A DNA stretch of 64,000 nucleotides from Bagarius yarrelli (GCA_005784505.1 VCAZ01000184.1:124001-188000); one strand, 5' to 3'; shown: positions 36,401-51,100, counted from the stretch's first letter. The notes: generated by a model from the sequence alone, not told the origin. Program-made: numbers and translations.

Positions 36401-39400
36401 GATGTTAAGTTAAAAAAATCATCACAGTAAAAAAAAACCTGTCTCGCATTCTTCTTTAATCTTGTATCACTTGACATGGCACTAGCCTGGCATAGCTTTC
36501 CTTCTCACCTCGCCTGAAACACTCGTCCGAAGGCTCCTTCTCCGATGTCGCGCACATATTCGATGTTGTTACGTGGGTACTCCAGTGCCAAAAGCTTGGA
36601 GTTGAGCAACAGAGGAAGGCGCTGGTACATGGGGTTCGGGTGCAGTCTGTCTAACAAAAGCTCAGAGGGAAGAGCGGTAAGAGTCGGCACTTCCATGGCC
36701 CTGCTGAGAACACAAAACAGATCACACACTGAGATGGCAAGAGATATTCTGAACCCAAAATTCATGTGAGAAGACGAAATGTATTAGTGTTTGTTTGCCA
36801 GTTCACTATTTTGCAGCTTCTTACTTTTGGTTTTCAAAGTTTTAATGGGATTTTTGAATATAAGAAAATCACAATAATGAAACAAGAATATAAATGAAAA
36901 TTATCAATGAGGATGATGATCATAATGATGTTTATTGTTCATTTTGTTTTTCTAGATTATATTCAAAGAGACAAGGAATATTGAAATAAATTTCTATCAA
37001 ACAAACTAAAGTTAAATTAAATAAAATAAACAAAAACGTTAAGTAAAAGTTTTTCTAGACTGCAAGCTTTCGTAACTAAACTGAACCTAAAATTTCCATA
37101 TAATGTGAAACGTCCTCACACCTTTTACGACGCTTCCACCTTTTCCTCCTCTTGAGACACATGAGCAGAATGATAGTGAAGAAAGCTACACCTGCAAATC
37201 CAGCCATGATGAATATGACTACACTCATGTAGTAGCCGGGGGGGACAGCGGGCATTGGGCTTGAGGAGGCCCATTTCGGACCATGCGGCACTCTTACACT
37301 GGTAACTACTGAGAAATGAAGAAACAAATATTTGTTTATTTAAAAAAGCAAAATAATCATTGCAAATGTATTTAGCAATAGGACATGGTGTTTTTTAACT
37401 TTTACTATGCTTTGTAGCTGGACCGCTATTTTACACGTTTTTTTTTATATAATATCCTTTTTTAAATCGTCTATTTTATGGTGCCCCCTGGTGGCATGTT
37501 GTCCCTAAGCTAAGCTGTACAACTCATGCCAAAATTTATCTGTAAAACTTAACGTATACAGTTATATTAGCTTAAAAACATTCATTAAAAACACTTTTAA
37601 AAAATATTTTTAAACTTTTATATACAGATATGATAAAATGTTAATTACCATTTCTACAATTTCAAAGGTTTTTAAAAAAAGCCTGAATGTTCAGTAATTA
37701 AGCAATTCGCATTGGTGCACCAGTCATTACAGGACCACACACACACACACACTCAAACTCACTCTTATGGGCAATTTAGAATTACCAATCAACCTAACAT
37801 ACATGTTTTTGGACTGTGGAAGAAAACCGGAGAATCCGGAGTAAACCAACGCAAGCACAGGGAGAACATGCAAACTTCACACAGAAAGGCCCCACCGTTG
37901 AATCGAACCCGTGACCTTCTTGCTGTAAGGCAAGAGTGCTAACCACTAAGCCACTGTGTAACTATGTACACATTTTCTTTTAATTAAAAAAAGAGTGACC
38001 AAAACGTGACATTGCAGCACCAGCAACAATCTAAGTTACACACCCTTTATAATGATTGTGGCTTGATATCATATCGTATCAGAAAAACAAAAGAACAAAA
38101 GAACTTTATTCTATTCATTTTACCTTCTGTACATTTTAGCACCTGGCAGTACTCCCAGCGTATACTTGGGTTGGTGGAGTAGCACCAGGGTCGGTCGCTT
38201 TCCCCTCCAGGATTGCGGCAGTAGTTCTCAGCATTCTTTAGTTCTGGGATGACGTCCACAGACAGTCTGTGAGGATGAGGATCCTAACAGGCAGAGAAAG
38301 AATCTTTAAGGAAATATCGTTTTTGTTTATAGTTAATGTTAATGTTTACTTTTTTGACTTATAAGATATTCAGGAAATAGTGGCATCTACCACTTCCTGA
38401 CTTCATTAGCCTTACTACTAAGTCAGTTTCACTACTTTTAATTTTCTAGATGTATTAAATTCATTTCATAGCCCTTGAATCTTTGAGAATAATAAATCAC
38501 TGCACAGAAACACTTTACCACCTGTGCAAAAATATCAAAAGGTCGAGGTGAATATCAAGTTAAATGAGTTCTCATGTACACTATTTTCTAGACAACTGGA
38601 CCATGTAGCTCATTAAAGTGCCTGAACTGAGACAAATATATTTCACGTCATAATAATTCCAAAAAATAGATTTTTTTTAATTGTTTATAGGATAAATATC
38701 AAAGTCAACATGAATGTTTTATTTTAAAGCAGTAAGTAAAATGGCGGACAATGGCGGATGATACAGTTCATTCCAAAGCTTCTTAAATCTTTAGACTTGC
38801 TCACTTTAGCTCTGCTCATATGCTAACTAATATTCTCATCACATTGACAGCTGTAATTGTGAAAAAAAAAAAAATCTAAATGATTTAATTCATCTCTAAA
38901 TGGCTTTATTGTTATGGCTAAAAGGTGTTATGTACAGTATGGGCATGCATACTGTGTGTATATGTTGTGTCCTTGCATGTGTGTTTGCATGTTGAGTTGC
39001 TTTGCTCATACTTTGTCCCTAATGACCCTGAATAAACTCATACAATTACGATAACTGCTTATCTTGCATCCCAGCTCCCCAGTGGCTTTAATTAAAGTAA
39101 AACAAATAAATAATTACCTGCTGGTCCCATCGCTGGCAAGCAACACCAGATGCTGTGACATTGTGATTGCCTTGATAAAACCTTCCTCTATCGTTGTAGC
39201 ATGTTGCTGTTTAGGATAAAGTGAACACACTGTAAATATGCATATTCCTTAAAGTGAATTCTTGACTGAATATAATGTTAGGAATTTTATTTGTAGTTAC
39301 GCAAGTTTTAAATGTAAAAGAATTAGAAATAGCACAAACTGTTTAAGGACAAAAGTATGTGGACATCTTGCTATCATAACCATATGCGGTTCAAAAACCA

Positions 39401-42400
39401 ACACTTAAATGAAAGTAGAGATAAATTAGGTAAAATCGCTAATATTACTAGTAAAATTACTTTCTTGAAACTTTTATTAGAGTAAAAATACAAAATTATT
39501 TGCCTAAAGTATCTAAAGTACTATGATTTCTTATGGCTATAAGATCCTGTTACCAATTTCTGTCACAAGACTCTATCTTAATCAACAATATGTGAAAAAA
39601 GTCTATTAATGTTATGATATTAATTCGTCAGACGCTGGTGTCTATTAAAATGATCATAAGCTCAAAAGCTAAACATATACCCTTAATGATCAATACATTT
39701 AAGGTTTATTTGTAGCATATTTGCTAAAACACAAATTTACATTAGTTTATTTTACTATACTGGAGGAAATGGTAGCTCAGTGGTTAAAGTGTTGGACTGC
39801 TAACTGGAAGATCTAACTGGGGGTTCGATTTCCAGCACCACCAACCTGCCACTGCTGGATCCTTGAGCAAGGCCATTAACTGCCAGTTGCTTAGTTGAAT
39901 AAATTAAATAAATGGCTCTGGATAAGGGTGTCTGACAAATGCTATAAATGTAATGTAATGTAAATGTAAATATTGGATCTGAATGGTGCCGTGTTTAAAT
40001 ATTGAATAAAGATTTACTGTAAGAGGTTTTTGTATTAGAAGAAACACACTTGCACAGCTGCATATGTGCACATAACTGTTTTAGCATCACATGCTGCATG
40101 TGTAACTCGCACATGTAGCATGTGATGATGTGTAACAAAATATAATCTATATTCCAACATAAAGTATTAGCATCGATTCATTTCACAGTATTAGAGCTCT
40201 CAGCTTCAAATACTACAAACTATAGTGAAAATCGAAACGTATCACACCAGTCCTCATGTCCTTCACACTGGCTGCCAGTTACATTTAGGATTGATTTTAA
40301 AGAAGTGCTACTCGTTTATAAATAACTCAATGGTATGCCTCTGTGGAGGCATGATTTACCAAGAACTCAAGATACCTTCACTGAAACCGTTTGGGATGAA
40401 CTGAAATACTAACTGCACACCCAACATTAGTGTCCAAACTCACTATTGCTCTTGTGACTGGAAGGGATTTTTAAAGCCACACTCCAGAATCTGGTGAAAA
40501 TCCTTTGCCAAAATAGTGGACATAGTACTTCAGCATAGGTTGACTAAATCCTAAATGGTATCTTAGAGACAATAAGCCCCAGAGGCAGTTTCCCAGTGAA
40601 AGATCTTGTCTTCTAGATGGCCATCTGGACAAGATCACGGAGAACTGACCCTGGTTTCTCCCAAGGTTTTTTTTTCTCCATTTTGTCACCAATGGCGTTT
40701 TGGTTCCTTGCTGCTGTTGGGGACTCTTAATTTGCAGATATTAATTAAACTGAACCGAATGTTTTTAGTGAGTAATTGCTGTATTGTCTTATCTAAATCT
40801 GTAAAGCTGCTTTGACACAATCACTATTGTTGAAAAGTGCTATAGAAATAAAGGTGACTTGACTCGACTCGATGTTCACTCCTTGGTGTAATTTTTAGGC
40901 GTCCACAAACTTTTGCCCCTATAGTTTATTAAATAGAAATACCACACGTACTTGTGATTTGGTCTTTCTTCATCTCTGTTAGGAAAAGAAAAAAAAATTG
41001 TAAACACTCAGCAGATTATCACAGAAGGTATCGATGATTGATGACATTTCGTTTTTTTGTACAGCAATTATGCGGTGCTGTGATCAATTTCACAATGAAA
41101 TTCTGCTGCGTTCAGTCATATTTCAGCCTTAAAAATGCAAGATTACACATTTGGACAAAAAATGGTACCAAATAACAAAGCCGAAGCTGAGCAATAAAAC
41201 CATCGACACGAGTCCACGGCTTTCATCATAATCATAGTGTGTTGCTTTACACAATGTTAACGCATGGAATACAAGCTGCATTTATAATTTCCAATATTTT
41301 TGTCAGCAAATAGTTTCTTACCTACAAATGCCACAGCAGTGCAAGACTCTGGAGCTGCATGCTGGCTGGGCAAAGTTTCACAATCTGGTAAAGTGAGACT
41401 CAGGCTTGAAGACATGACTCCTCTGTGATTCCTCTCCTCCATCAAGTGCCATTCTTTATAACAGTAGAGTTCCTTCACAGCCAGGCAGTGCTCCCTATGA
41501 CGCAGTTGAGGTATGACATATACACCTCATAGGAGCAATTTACAAAAAATACTTTTCTTGTATCAGTTTTATTAAATAGGGAGGAAAAGTGGTAGCTCAG
41601 TGGTTAAGGAGTTGGACTGCTAACCAGAGGATTGTGGGTTTGATTCCCAGCGCAACCAAGTTCTCACTGCTGGACCTTTAAGCAAGGCCCTTAAACCCTA
41701 ATTACTCAGATGTATAAATGAAATGAAATAAGTAAGGGCGTCTGACAAATAACTGAATATGGTAGTAAAATTGTAGAGCTACATAACATACTTACATAAA
41801 AACACCATGACAACTGTTAAATCCTCAAAATTTACAGATCACAATGTTCCTCAACATTTACACCAAATCGTAAAACAAGCACTGCTTTAATGCATCCTCT
41901 TTATTTATATCAATTTAGATATTTTGTTGTCAGAGATTTATCATCAGATTCGCACGTGTTTAGCTATTAAATTTCTTATAAAATAAGAGACTGTGTTACG
42001 TGTGGGAAGTGGTGGCTCAGTGGTTGAGGTGGTTGATTCCCATCACCACGAAGTTGCCACTTTTGGGCCCCTGAGCAGAGCCCTTAACCCCCAATTGCTC
42101 AGTTGTATAAAAGAGATAAATGTTAGTTGCTCTGAATAAGGGCGTCTGCCGAAATGTTTTATTATTGTTTGGCTCATCTTTTATATAAGTTTAAAAAGCA
42201 TAAAATTTAAATTTACAGAAAGCAAAATGTAAATTAAAAAAAGAAGTTGGTCAAACCTAAAGAAAGTCTATCTATTGGTTATTTTTTGGTCCAAACATAA
42301 ACCGGTGGTTTATTTGGTAAATACTTGTTCAATTACAATTATTTCTTATATCTAACATATATTATCTATAAATACTGTCTAATTTTTTTCCACTTATTTT

Positions 42401-44799
42401 GGTTCAGTCACTGGTCCATGAACAGAATATACTGTAACAGTGAATTAATCTTTTAACTATCAACTTGCTGATGTACAACAGAAGTCAAATAATGCACTAA
42501 AAACTTGCTAATTAGATTTCAGCAAACTTTAAGCAACGTAAACAATTTCACAAACAATGTCTAAGAAACATATATCCATCATATATCCATCAAGTTTTTT
42601 TCCTGACATTGATTATAACTGGTTGTGGACATAAGTCTTTTAGAAAGAACTACGTCTCGAGGTCAGAATATATGTGAAGGTTCATTGTAGGAGTTGAACG
42701 TTTCAGGTTAGTAAGCGCTTCATAGTTTTAATGTAATTCTGAGAGATTTAGTTGTGTACCTGCAGACAGGTTTGGGTGCAGGACCGAGACCTGATGGGCT
42801 GCAGTCCAGGAAGGCAGCATGGCAGAGCAGTGAGCGAGCAGCAGGCTGGCACAGTGAGCTTGTTCCCTCCAGCTCAGTCCAGCCACCACGTGCCAGGAAC
42901 TCCTGAGCCTGTTCTGGCTCCGGCAGAGAAGAGTTAAAGAAGACCAGCGCTGACGGTTGCAACAGCCCACGACACACTTCACCGCGGTACATACTGCAGT
43001 AACCAGAACTACCTTTGTACAGCCTGGGAAAAGATCATAAAGGATAGTTTAATTAGCAAAGTAGCAAAGAATCTGCAAAAAAAGGCATTTTACAAAACAG
43101 AACCAAACACTTTTTTGGGACTATATTCCATAAAGTACCGCAAGTGTTTATGCCTAATGTCATTATTAATTTATAAAAATTAAAATCTCTTCATGAAAGT
43201 TTTTTTTTCATGTAATGATTATTATTATAGCAACTACGAAAACTCTCACCATTATCTCAAAATTCTTTACTGGACTTGAACAAACTCGGCTTATTCGGCA
43301 TTTTCATGTAAAATGTTTACAATTAAAAAACCTTCAACAAATACAAAGCTGGAGACTTTCCAAATAATTCACTTTAATTTATGTGCAGCATCCAAAAATC
43401 CTGTCTTATGTAAGTTGCTATAATGACTATTCTTTTTAGAACAGATCATTAATATAAACCTACGGGTTGGCCCTGATGCTGGGAATCGAACCCTGATCTT
43501 TTAATTAGAAGTCCAACACCTTAACCACTGTGCTACCACTTCCCTGTATACAAAGTTACACAGCTTTTGACCAGATCAGACTAAAAATAAGTACATAAAA
43601 GAATAAAACATCTGCTTAGAACGCTTTATCACTTTATTGCTTTTATAATTGTTTACATAGAACATATATAAACAAAATTATTGGAAAACCAGACAAACAG
43701 CCATAATGAGTTCAGGCAGTAACGTTGGGTATTCAGTGCAGTCTGTGATCCAATTACTATTAAGATAAGGTCAGGGATCTGTGCAGAATACTGTGTGGAA
43801 CTCAGGTGCTTTGTGCACAGGGGCATTGTCATGCTGGAACAGTGTTCGAGTCTCTTATTTCCAGTAAAGAAAAAATCTTAATTCTGCAAAATATAGCCAC
43901 CGACCTAGACACCTATTTGCTTCCACACTTTTTTTTCGCGTGAGTCCGTAAATCCAAAACCCGCATCTGACATAAACAAAGAACAAAGCACGACTATGTT
44001 ACCCGCTATTACTCTGGACTCCACACATACAAGAACAAAGCCCAAAGGCACACGACTAATTCACTCAATTTAACGTTTCTCTAATTACACCCAGATGTCA
44101 AATCTGAGCCATGTAGTGTTAAATCTGAAGGAGCATATACTTTGCTCCACATTTAATTCAGAACATGTGGTGTGGGTGGTTAGGCGTAATACATCACAAG
44201 ATGCTTATGTACAATATATGCTTCTATACAGCAACTGTTATCCATCCCATATGCTCCACTTTTGCCAGTAGCAAACTAGAAATTTAATCGAAATACATTA
44301 TCCAGCTGCCAGGCTTCATTTATTCTTTCAACAGAAAAGAATTTATTGTTTTCTTATCAAGATTATAGATCAGAATTATAGCCAGATCCAACCTTAACTC
44401 CTGTGGATTTTAAAATGATCCAACAAAAGCTTTGGGAGAACTATAACCTGATAAGGGCTAATAGATATTCACTCAAATACTGTAGGGTCTATAGAGTAAA
44501 TGGCCAGCGTCCGATTTGAGTTAATTAAATGCGAGATTTAAGGTGTCAGATTGGAGATAAGACACTACGTTTTGTAAAAGAAACGTTAATGCAACTATTG
44601 TGTTTTTTTTATTGGGTAAAGATTCTTACCTCCATTCTATGGGAAAATCACAGGATCCGGAAACCAGCATCAAGACAAAGCCGAAAAAGAAAACAAAAGT
44701 GAAGCAGTTTCTTAGCCATGACATAGAATAATGCAGACACTCTCTAATAAAGACCATGCTTGTGATGTGCTTGGCTGAGGTTATGGTGTAAATGTGTGT

Positions 44800-44837
<38 letters not shown>

Positions 44838-47800
44838 CTTGCAGCAAAGAACAGGTGTGAACTTTGACGGTTCGGATGGGCTTATGGGGGATGTTGTAGA
44901 AGTTTTTTGCTACAAATAGGCAGCATGGGCTTTTAAAAAATTGAAAAAATGAAGAAAATCGATTTTTTTTTCCCTTTACTTTTGTGATAAAAAAAGCAAT
45001 CAGCTCCAAACAAGACATAATAAATCCTAGTAATCCCTGACAGTTTACAGATTGCACTTTCTGTACAATACTGTGTCTTTACTTTTTTCAATTCACAGCA
45101 AGTTAGCATCATGAATATATCTGGGGTGAAGGGTCCACCTCCTGGGATGTTAGGAACAGCTATGCTAACAAATAAAACCTGACTGAAATAACACCCTTTG
45201 GTTAATAAACACACACACACACACACACACCACACAAAACCTTAGATACAGCTGATGATTTCGAAAAAAAAAACGCAGAACATTATGTTACAAGCGAACA
45301 GCAAAATGAAAAACTGTCAAATCCTAATATCACATTCTTATTTAAAATAAAGTAAGACAGAGCACGAATACCAGAAGTCTTAATGTCTCTGTCCTTCAGT
45401 AGTATCTCAATAGACCTAGAACACATGCCTACGCCTAAAATTAAGGTAAAAACAACAAACAGCCCACTATTATGACTAGATTTGTGAAGACTGGAATGTG
45501 ACCGCGAGTCTGTGTTAAATATAAATCCTGTGTTTGAATTACGCCCACCTGAGACAGTGATCTTGGCAGTAGCTTTAACAGTATTAGCTCCTCCGCTGTG
45601 TTGATTAGTGGCCTGGCATGTGTAAAGAGCCGGTTTATTCACCACCACACGCAGGATGGAGACGATCACCTCCCCAACCAGCGTCTCCTCCACTGATGCC
45701 CCTGTGATCTGCAGCAGAGCAGAAAATAACATTTACTTTTACATCTACAGCATTTAGCAGACATCCTTATCCAGAGCGACTTTTATTTATTTCCCTTTTA
45801 CAACTAAGCAATTTGGGGTTGAGGGCCATGCTCAGGGACCCAACTTTGTCAACTTGGTGGTGCTGGTAATTGAACCCGGATCTTCCAGTTAACTACTGTG
45901 TTACCACTTCCGCAACATACTAATACAATTATGGCATTTGGCAGACGCCCTTATCCAAAGCGACTTACATTTATCTTGTTTAAACATCTTTTGGGGGTTA
46001 AGGGCCTGGCTCAGGAGCCCAACAATGAAAACTTGGTGGTGATGGGAATTAAACCCTGATCTTCTAACTAGCAGTAATGAGACTTCCAATGAAGTAGCTG
46101 ACAATAAAGTTCATACATTATAGTCTGAACTTGGATTAAAGTTGTTTGGTTTAATCTTTGAGTGCCGTTGCGGTTATTTTTTCTACTAGGGTTTAGCTAC
46201 ACCATGCAAATGGTCATATGCATGTTATTTTTGACATTTATTATAGGAGTAGGAGAACAATAGTGGTAAAATTTGGGGAAAAAAACACATGAATGTGATG
46301 GTCAGGTGTCCTAATACATTTGTCATACTTGCATTATCACATCTTAAATCAGGGCTCCCCAAACTACAGCCTGGACCGGCCATCTAAACAACATCAGCTG
46401 AACCACATCTTGAACATTTAAAGAGTATGTTATACTCATATTATATCTGTATTTGATAATAAAGGATGGCTTCTAAAGTAAAATTTCGATACATATTAAG
46501 ATTTGTTATTTGATTATTAGATTCCCCATCAACATAACGTTCTATCATGATGGAGCAGGTGCTACTGCACACCAACAAAAAAGTTGATTCGAATTGCAGG
46601 AAATTCTACAAAAAATGGAAGAGTGATTTTTTTTTTCTTCTGGTAAATGAAAATAAACGTCTGTTTCTCTCATTTGCCACCTTTTATCCTAAATATTCTT
46701 CTTAAAAGCAATGCATTTTTGTCGGTACAGTCATAACAAGATAATTAACTAATCTAGCATTAGAAGGCATAATAAATCAATTTAAAATGATCATAAAATC
46801 TCCTCAATAGAAACGTTTGGAAACCCTGATTTAAATCATAAATCTGCCACATGACTGCTGATCTTGAGCGTTTTGAGTTTTACTCATACTTCTATCTTTG
46901 AAACTTGCTTGTCACAGAGCTGCTTTTAGAAGCTCTTTATCCGGCGATGGGAAATTAATGATTTATCATGTCCACATGGGGTAATTTTAAACATTCAGCC
47001 TATACCACCACATGCATTCTGTAAATACCTCAAAGGGCAAAGCACCCAGACAGTTACTATATGGTGTAGGGTAGATGTTTTTCAACATTATTAAGAAATA
47101 TTTATTTTGTTAAATATGGCATGAGGATGAATTTTCCCAAAACAGTACAAAATTCTATTGAATACATTGTTGAACAATTTTAATCCAATTAAAACAATTA
47201 AATTAATATCAATATGGATGAAATCTGCAATCATTCTTTAATATCTTTAAGTACTTAAATAACACAATATTACACAAAATAATTGCCTTTTTAAATAAAT
47301 AATCAAGCAATATAAAAAAAAAAACCCAAGCGTCTCGTTCCTGGATGGCCAGCTGAACAAGCAATCCGCAAGCTAGTGCATTTATTTGGATATTCCTAAA
47401 ATCCTATTACATACCCTTAATAACACACAGAACATGGCTCAGATTATACACCTCGTTTTGATGAATGTATTCGTCAGTTGCTGTTCTATTTTACTGTGGG
47501 AAAATCAGGCTGAAAAAATGATGAGAAGTCCAGTCATAAATAAAGGAAGGACGAGGTCATGTTTGGTAACATAAGACTGCAACCGGGTAGCGGTGCCAAG
47601 AAAACACACTGACATTAAACCTCTTACTATACACCCATTTTTAAACAACCCGTCTGCACAGTTCCTTATCGAGAGCTAAACAGTCATTCACAACATAACA
47701 GTTGGACAGGGCAATTGTAAATCATGTCAAAACATTCTCAATCATGTTGATTTACAAGCAGCTTTTGAGACGAGGAAATCATACAAACAATCCCAACAGC

Positions 47801-48145
47801 CGTTTCTCACGAGTCCTCTCACACCAAGGTGCTCCTAATCTTAATGCCTTAGAGAATTTCCTGTGGAACCTAAAATAAATATAGACTAGAGCTGAATCAG
47901 GAATCCAGAGTTCCAACGGGAATATCGAAGGTCTTAGCTCATATACTAAAGTGGTAGTGGGAAGCGGTAGCGCAGTGGTTAAAATGTTACCGCTAGTTGG
48001 AAGGTCAGAGTTCGATTCCCGGCACCACAAAGCCATCACTGCTGGGGTACCACCCATGAGCCCGACCCTAACCCCTCAACTGCTCAGTTAAAAGAGATAA
48101 ATGTAAGTCGCTCTAGATAAGAGCGTCTACCAAATGCTGTAAATG

Positions 48146-48180
<35 letters not shown>

Positions 48181-51100
48181 AGTCATTTTTACATGTTGAT
48201 CAAGGTTGCAAAAAATATGTTTCACCAGACGTCTTGTATTATTAGATTATTTCTAATTAAAATGTTTTTGTTACAAACATAATTGTGCTTTCTACGGCTG
48301 TACGACATGTAAACATTGAAAGTAAGGGTGTGTACAAATAAAAAAAAAAATGAATAACATAAAATAAATATAATATAATAAGTGTAAGTAAATGTAATAA
48401 AAGTATGAAATAAAACTATGAAATATAGGATGTAGTGTAAATAAAATATGGCTATAAAGTATAAGAGATGTATATACATACCCTAGAAAACGTACATGCA
48501 CATAGATAACAGAATGATAGATATACAGATACTAATGGAAGTATTAAAGTGTCCTTGTGCTGGTGTTAAGTCACAGACTGCGCTGTGCCAGTCTAAGTGT
48601 AATAAGATGTAATAATTGTAAAGTGTAATAATTGTAATAAGAATAATAAGTAAAAACATTGTTTAATAATTGCAAAAATTGTAATTGGAGTTGGTATGTT
48701 CTTGTGTGGGTTGTGTGGGTTTACTCCGGGTTCTCCGGTTTCCCCTCACAGTCCAAAAACATGTATGTTAGATTGATTGGTGAGTCTAAATTGCCCATAG
48801 GAGTGAGTGTGAGTGTGTGTGTGAATAAATGAATGCAACATTTATATTAATAACAGCAATTGTAATAATTGCAATATTTGTACAAATAATTAGGCTTTTT
48901 CGGCAAAACTAAATAAATATTACATCAATTGGAGTAATAAATGTCATTGTATTAAATCAGTGTATCATATTGCAGCATCACTGTGCTTTTGTTATGTAGA
49001 TTCTCCTATGTGGTTTTTTTACCCACAGTTGATTGTTATTTTGGTTTTTGGTGTTTGTGTTAGATGAAGTGTTTATTGCTAGTAAAAAAAAGTAATGTCT
49101 GGTGGCCCTCTGCCAGAAGACTTTTAATAGGTTTTGTTCTACTTCACTTTTTTCTTCCTTCTCACCAACTTCAGACTATTGTACTATGGTAAAACCTTTA
49201 AGCATAGACTTAAGCATGTCAAAACAACAGGGTTAGGGTTACTTTTATATAGGTTGAATGATGTGAACAGAAATTTGTGTAAAGAGGAACGGCCATGTTG
49301 ATTATAGCATCTATAACATTAATTTTATTATCCACTCATTTACATTTACATTTACACGACCTATTTATCTATTTTATACGACTGAGCAATTAAGGGTTAA
49401 GGGCCTTGCTCAGGGGCCCAACAGTGGTAGCTTGGCAATGCTGGGAATCGGACCCATGTTTTAGTAAATGCTTAAAACTTGCTTGAAATTTGTAAGTATA
49501 ACATTAAAATTACATAATTGTGTATATTTTGTGCCTAATATAAGAACAATGATAGTAATGTTCATAGACAAAAAATTAAATTATTATAATGTGTGTGGAA
49601 TTGGTGTGAACCTCTGTTCCTAACCATAAAAGTCATATAAAAGGTCTAGCACACGGCAATTGGGGGTTGGGGGTCTTGCTCAGGGACGGTAGGTTGGTGG
49701 TGCTGGGAATCAAACCCCGATATCTCAGTTAACAGTCAAACACCTTAGCCCCTGAGCCATCACTTTCTCCTAAATGTCAATTGCCACATGGCTGCATTTT
49801 ATTTATTCATCTATAAAACTAATCTGCTTAAGGGCCCAGCAGTGGCATCTTGGTGGTACTGAAAATTGAACCCTGATCTTTCAGTTAGCAGACTCTATCC
49901 AGACAATAGATTTGTTTAATATATCTATGTAAAACTGACTTAATTATTGAGCACCCTGTCTTACACACTTTTACCTTACACACTTTTTCTTCTTTTGGAC
50001 TTCTGCTCTTCTTACATCTTGTGCAATAGTTGTATGAGCTGATCTTAATACACCAAACACAAATTTCCCAAAAGCATCGTCCAGTTCAAATCCAATTACG
50101 TTCCAGAAAGTGTCTTAATACCAAACGCACTATCAGCTCCACCAACGTTTGGCACTAATGGCGAAACCACGAACGTGATCATGGGCTGATCCAATATACC
50201 TGGTTCTCAGAGGTCTCCTAATGATCTTTGTTTTTATTGTGTTGTTTCTGTCAGCCGTTCAGCTTTTATCAGTGATCTCACAATAGTGTCTTTAAGTCAT
50301 TTATATAACTGGAATTGTTTTAATGGTTATATTAACTAGAGACCGCTAGACCCATAAGGCATTCTGTTGGCCTGAATGTGGACATTACAGTGGGGAAATA
50401 AAAAAAATCAGGCAGCCTGTTAAAGCTTGCTATACTTTGTCCAAAAACCCGGTTAAATGACTGCAATTAAAATGCAATTAGTTTGTTCTCTAGAGCTAAA
50501 ACAAAGATGAAGAGGCCAAATTGGCTCAGAAGACAAAAAATGTACAAATGATGAGGGAAGACTGAGAAAATGGAAAATGTGGCAGTGGAAAAATGAGAAA
50601 AAATATAATAGAAGACAAACTTACTGTGTTTCCATTTTCCAGCCAAGTGATAGAAGGAACAGGGTTTCCAGTGGCATTACACTCCAAGGCCACTTCAGTT
50701 CCAATCTGCACTTTCCTCTCTTTGGGGACTTTAAGTATTTTAGCAGGAGCTGAAAAAAATCCCAGATGTTATAAAAAAGGATGGGAAAACGGGGTAAACC
50801 ACTACAATAGGATTTGGAAATAAACTCTACTGTAATAGTATTTTTAATAATAATAAATTTATCAATGCAGTAATTCTTAGAAAATATTTGATATAAAAAT
50901 TAACATGGCATTAACAGGAATTAAGTAATATAAATAGATATTTAAAAATTCTAATTCTATATTAATTTTATTTGTCACATACATAACCATACATCATGCA
51001 GTAAAATGCTTTCTACGACTGTCCAACATGTAAACAATAAAGTAAGAGTGTGTAAAAACAAAAAATAAATGAAATAAAAAAATATCATAAGTAGAAGTAA

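Larger units (their letters stand above)
39347..40925. mobile_element. Tc1-like element remnant with nested SINE and LINE
   Basis: The left end GGACAAAAGTATGTGGACAT (39347) and right end GTCCACAAACTTTTGCCCCT (from 40901) are inverted-repeat partners. An interior block at 40372-40510 (ccgtttgggatgaactgaaa) belongs to the same family. Between them lie a SINE (39762-39975) and two LINE 3' pieces, so the region reads as one old transposon expanded by later insertions. Confidence 0.5.

Noticed and set aside
42720..42992. Second minus frame over musk exon 9 with many Cys and Trp
   Set aside because: Out-of-phase shadow of the frizzled-like exon; the in-phase frame carries the CRD pattern.
44626..45057. 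143-codon minus frame ending CDFPIEWR
   Set aside because: Only the last seven bases are credible as exon. The rest crosses a (TG)n tract and a pyrimidine tract, and would put a hydrophobic stretch into the musk extracellular linker.
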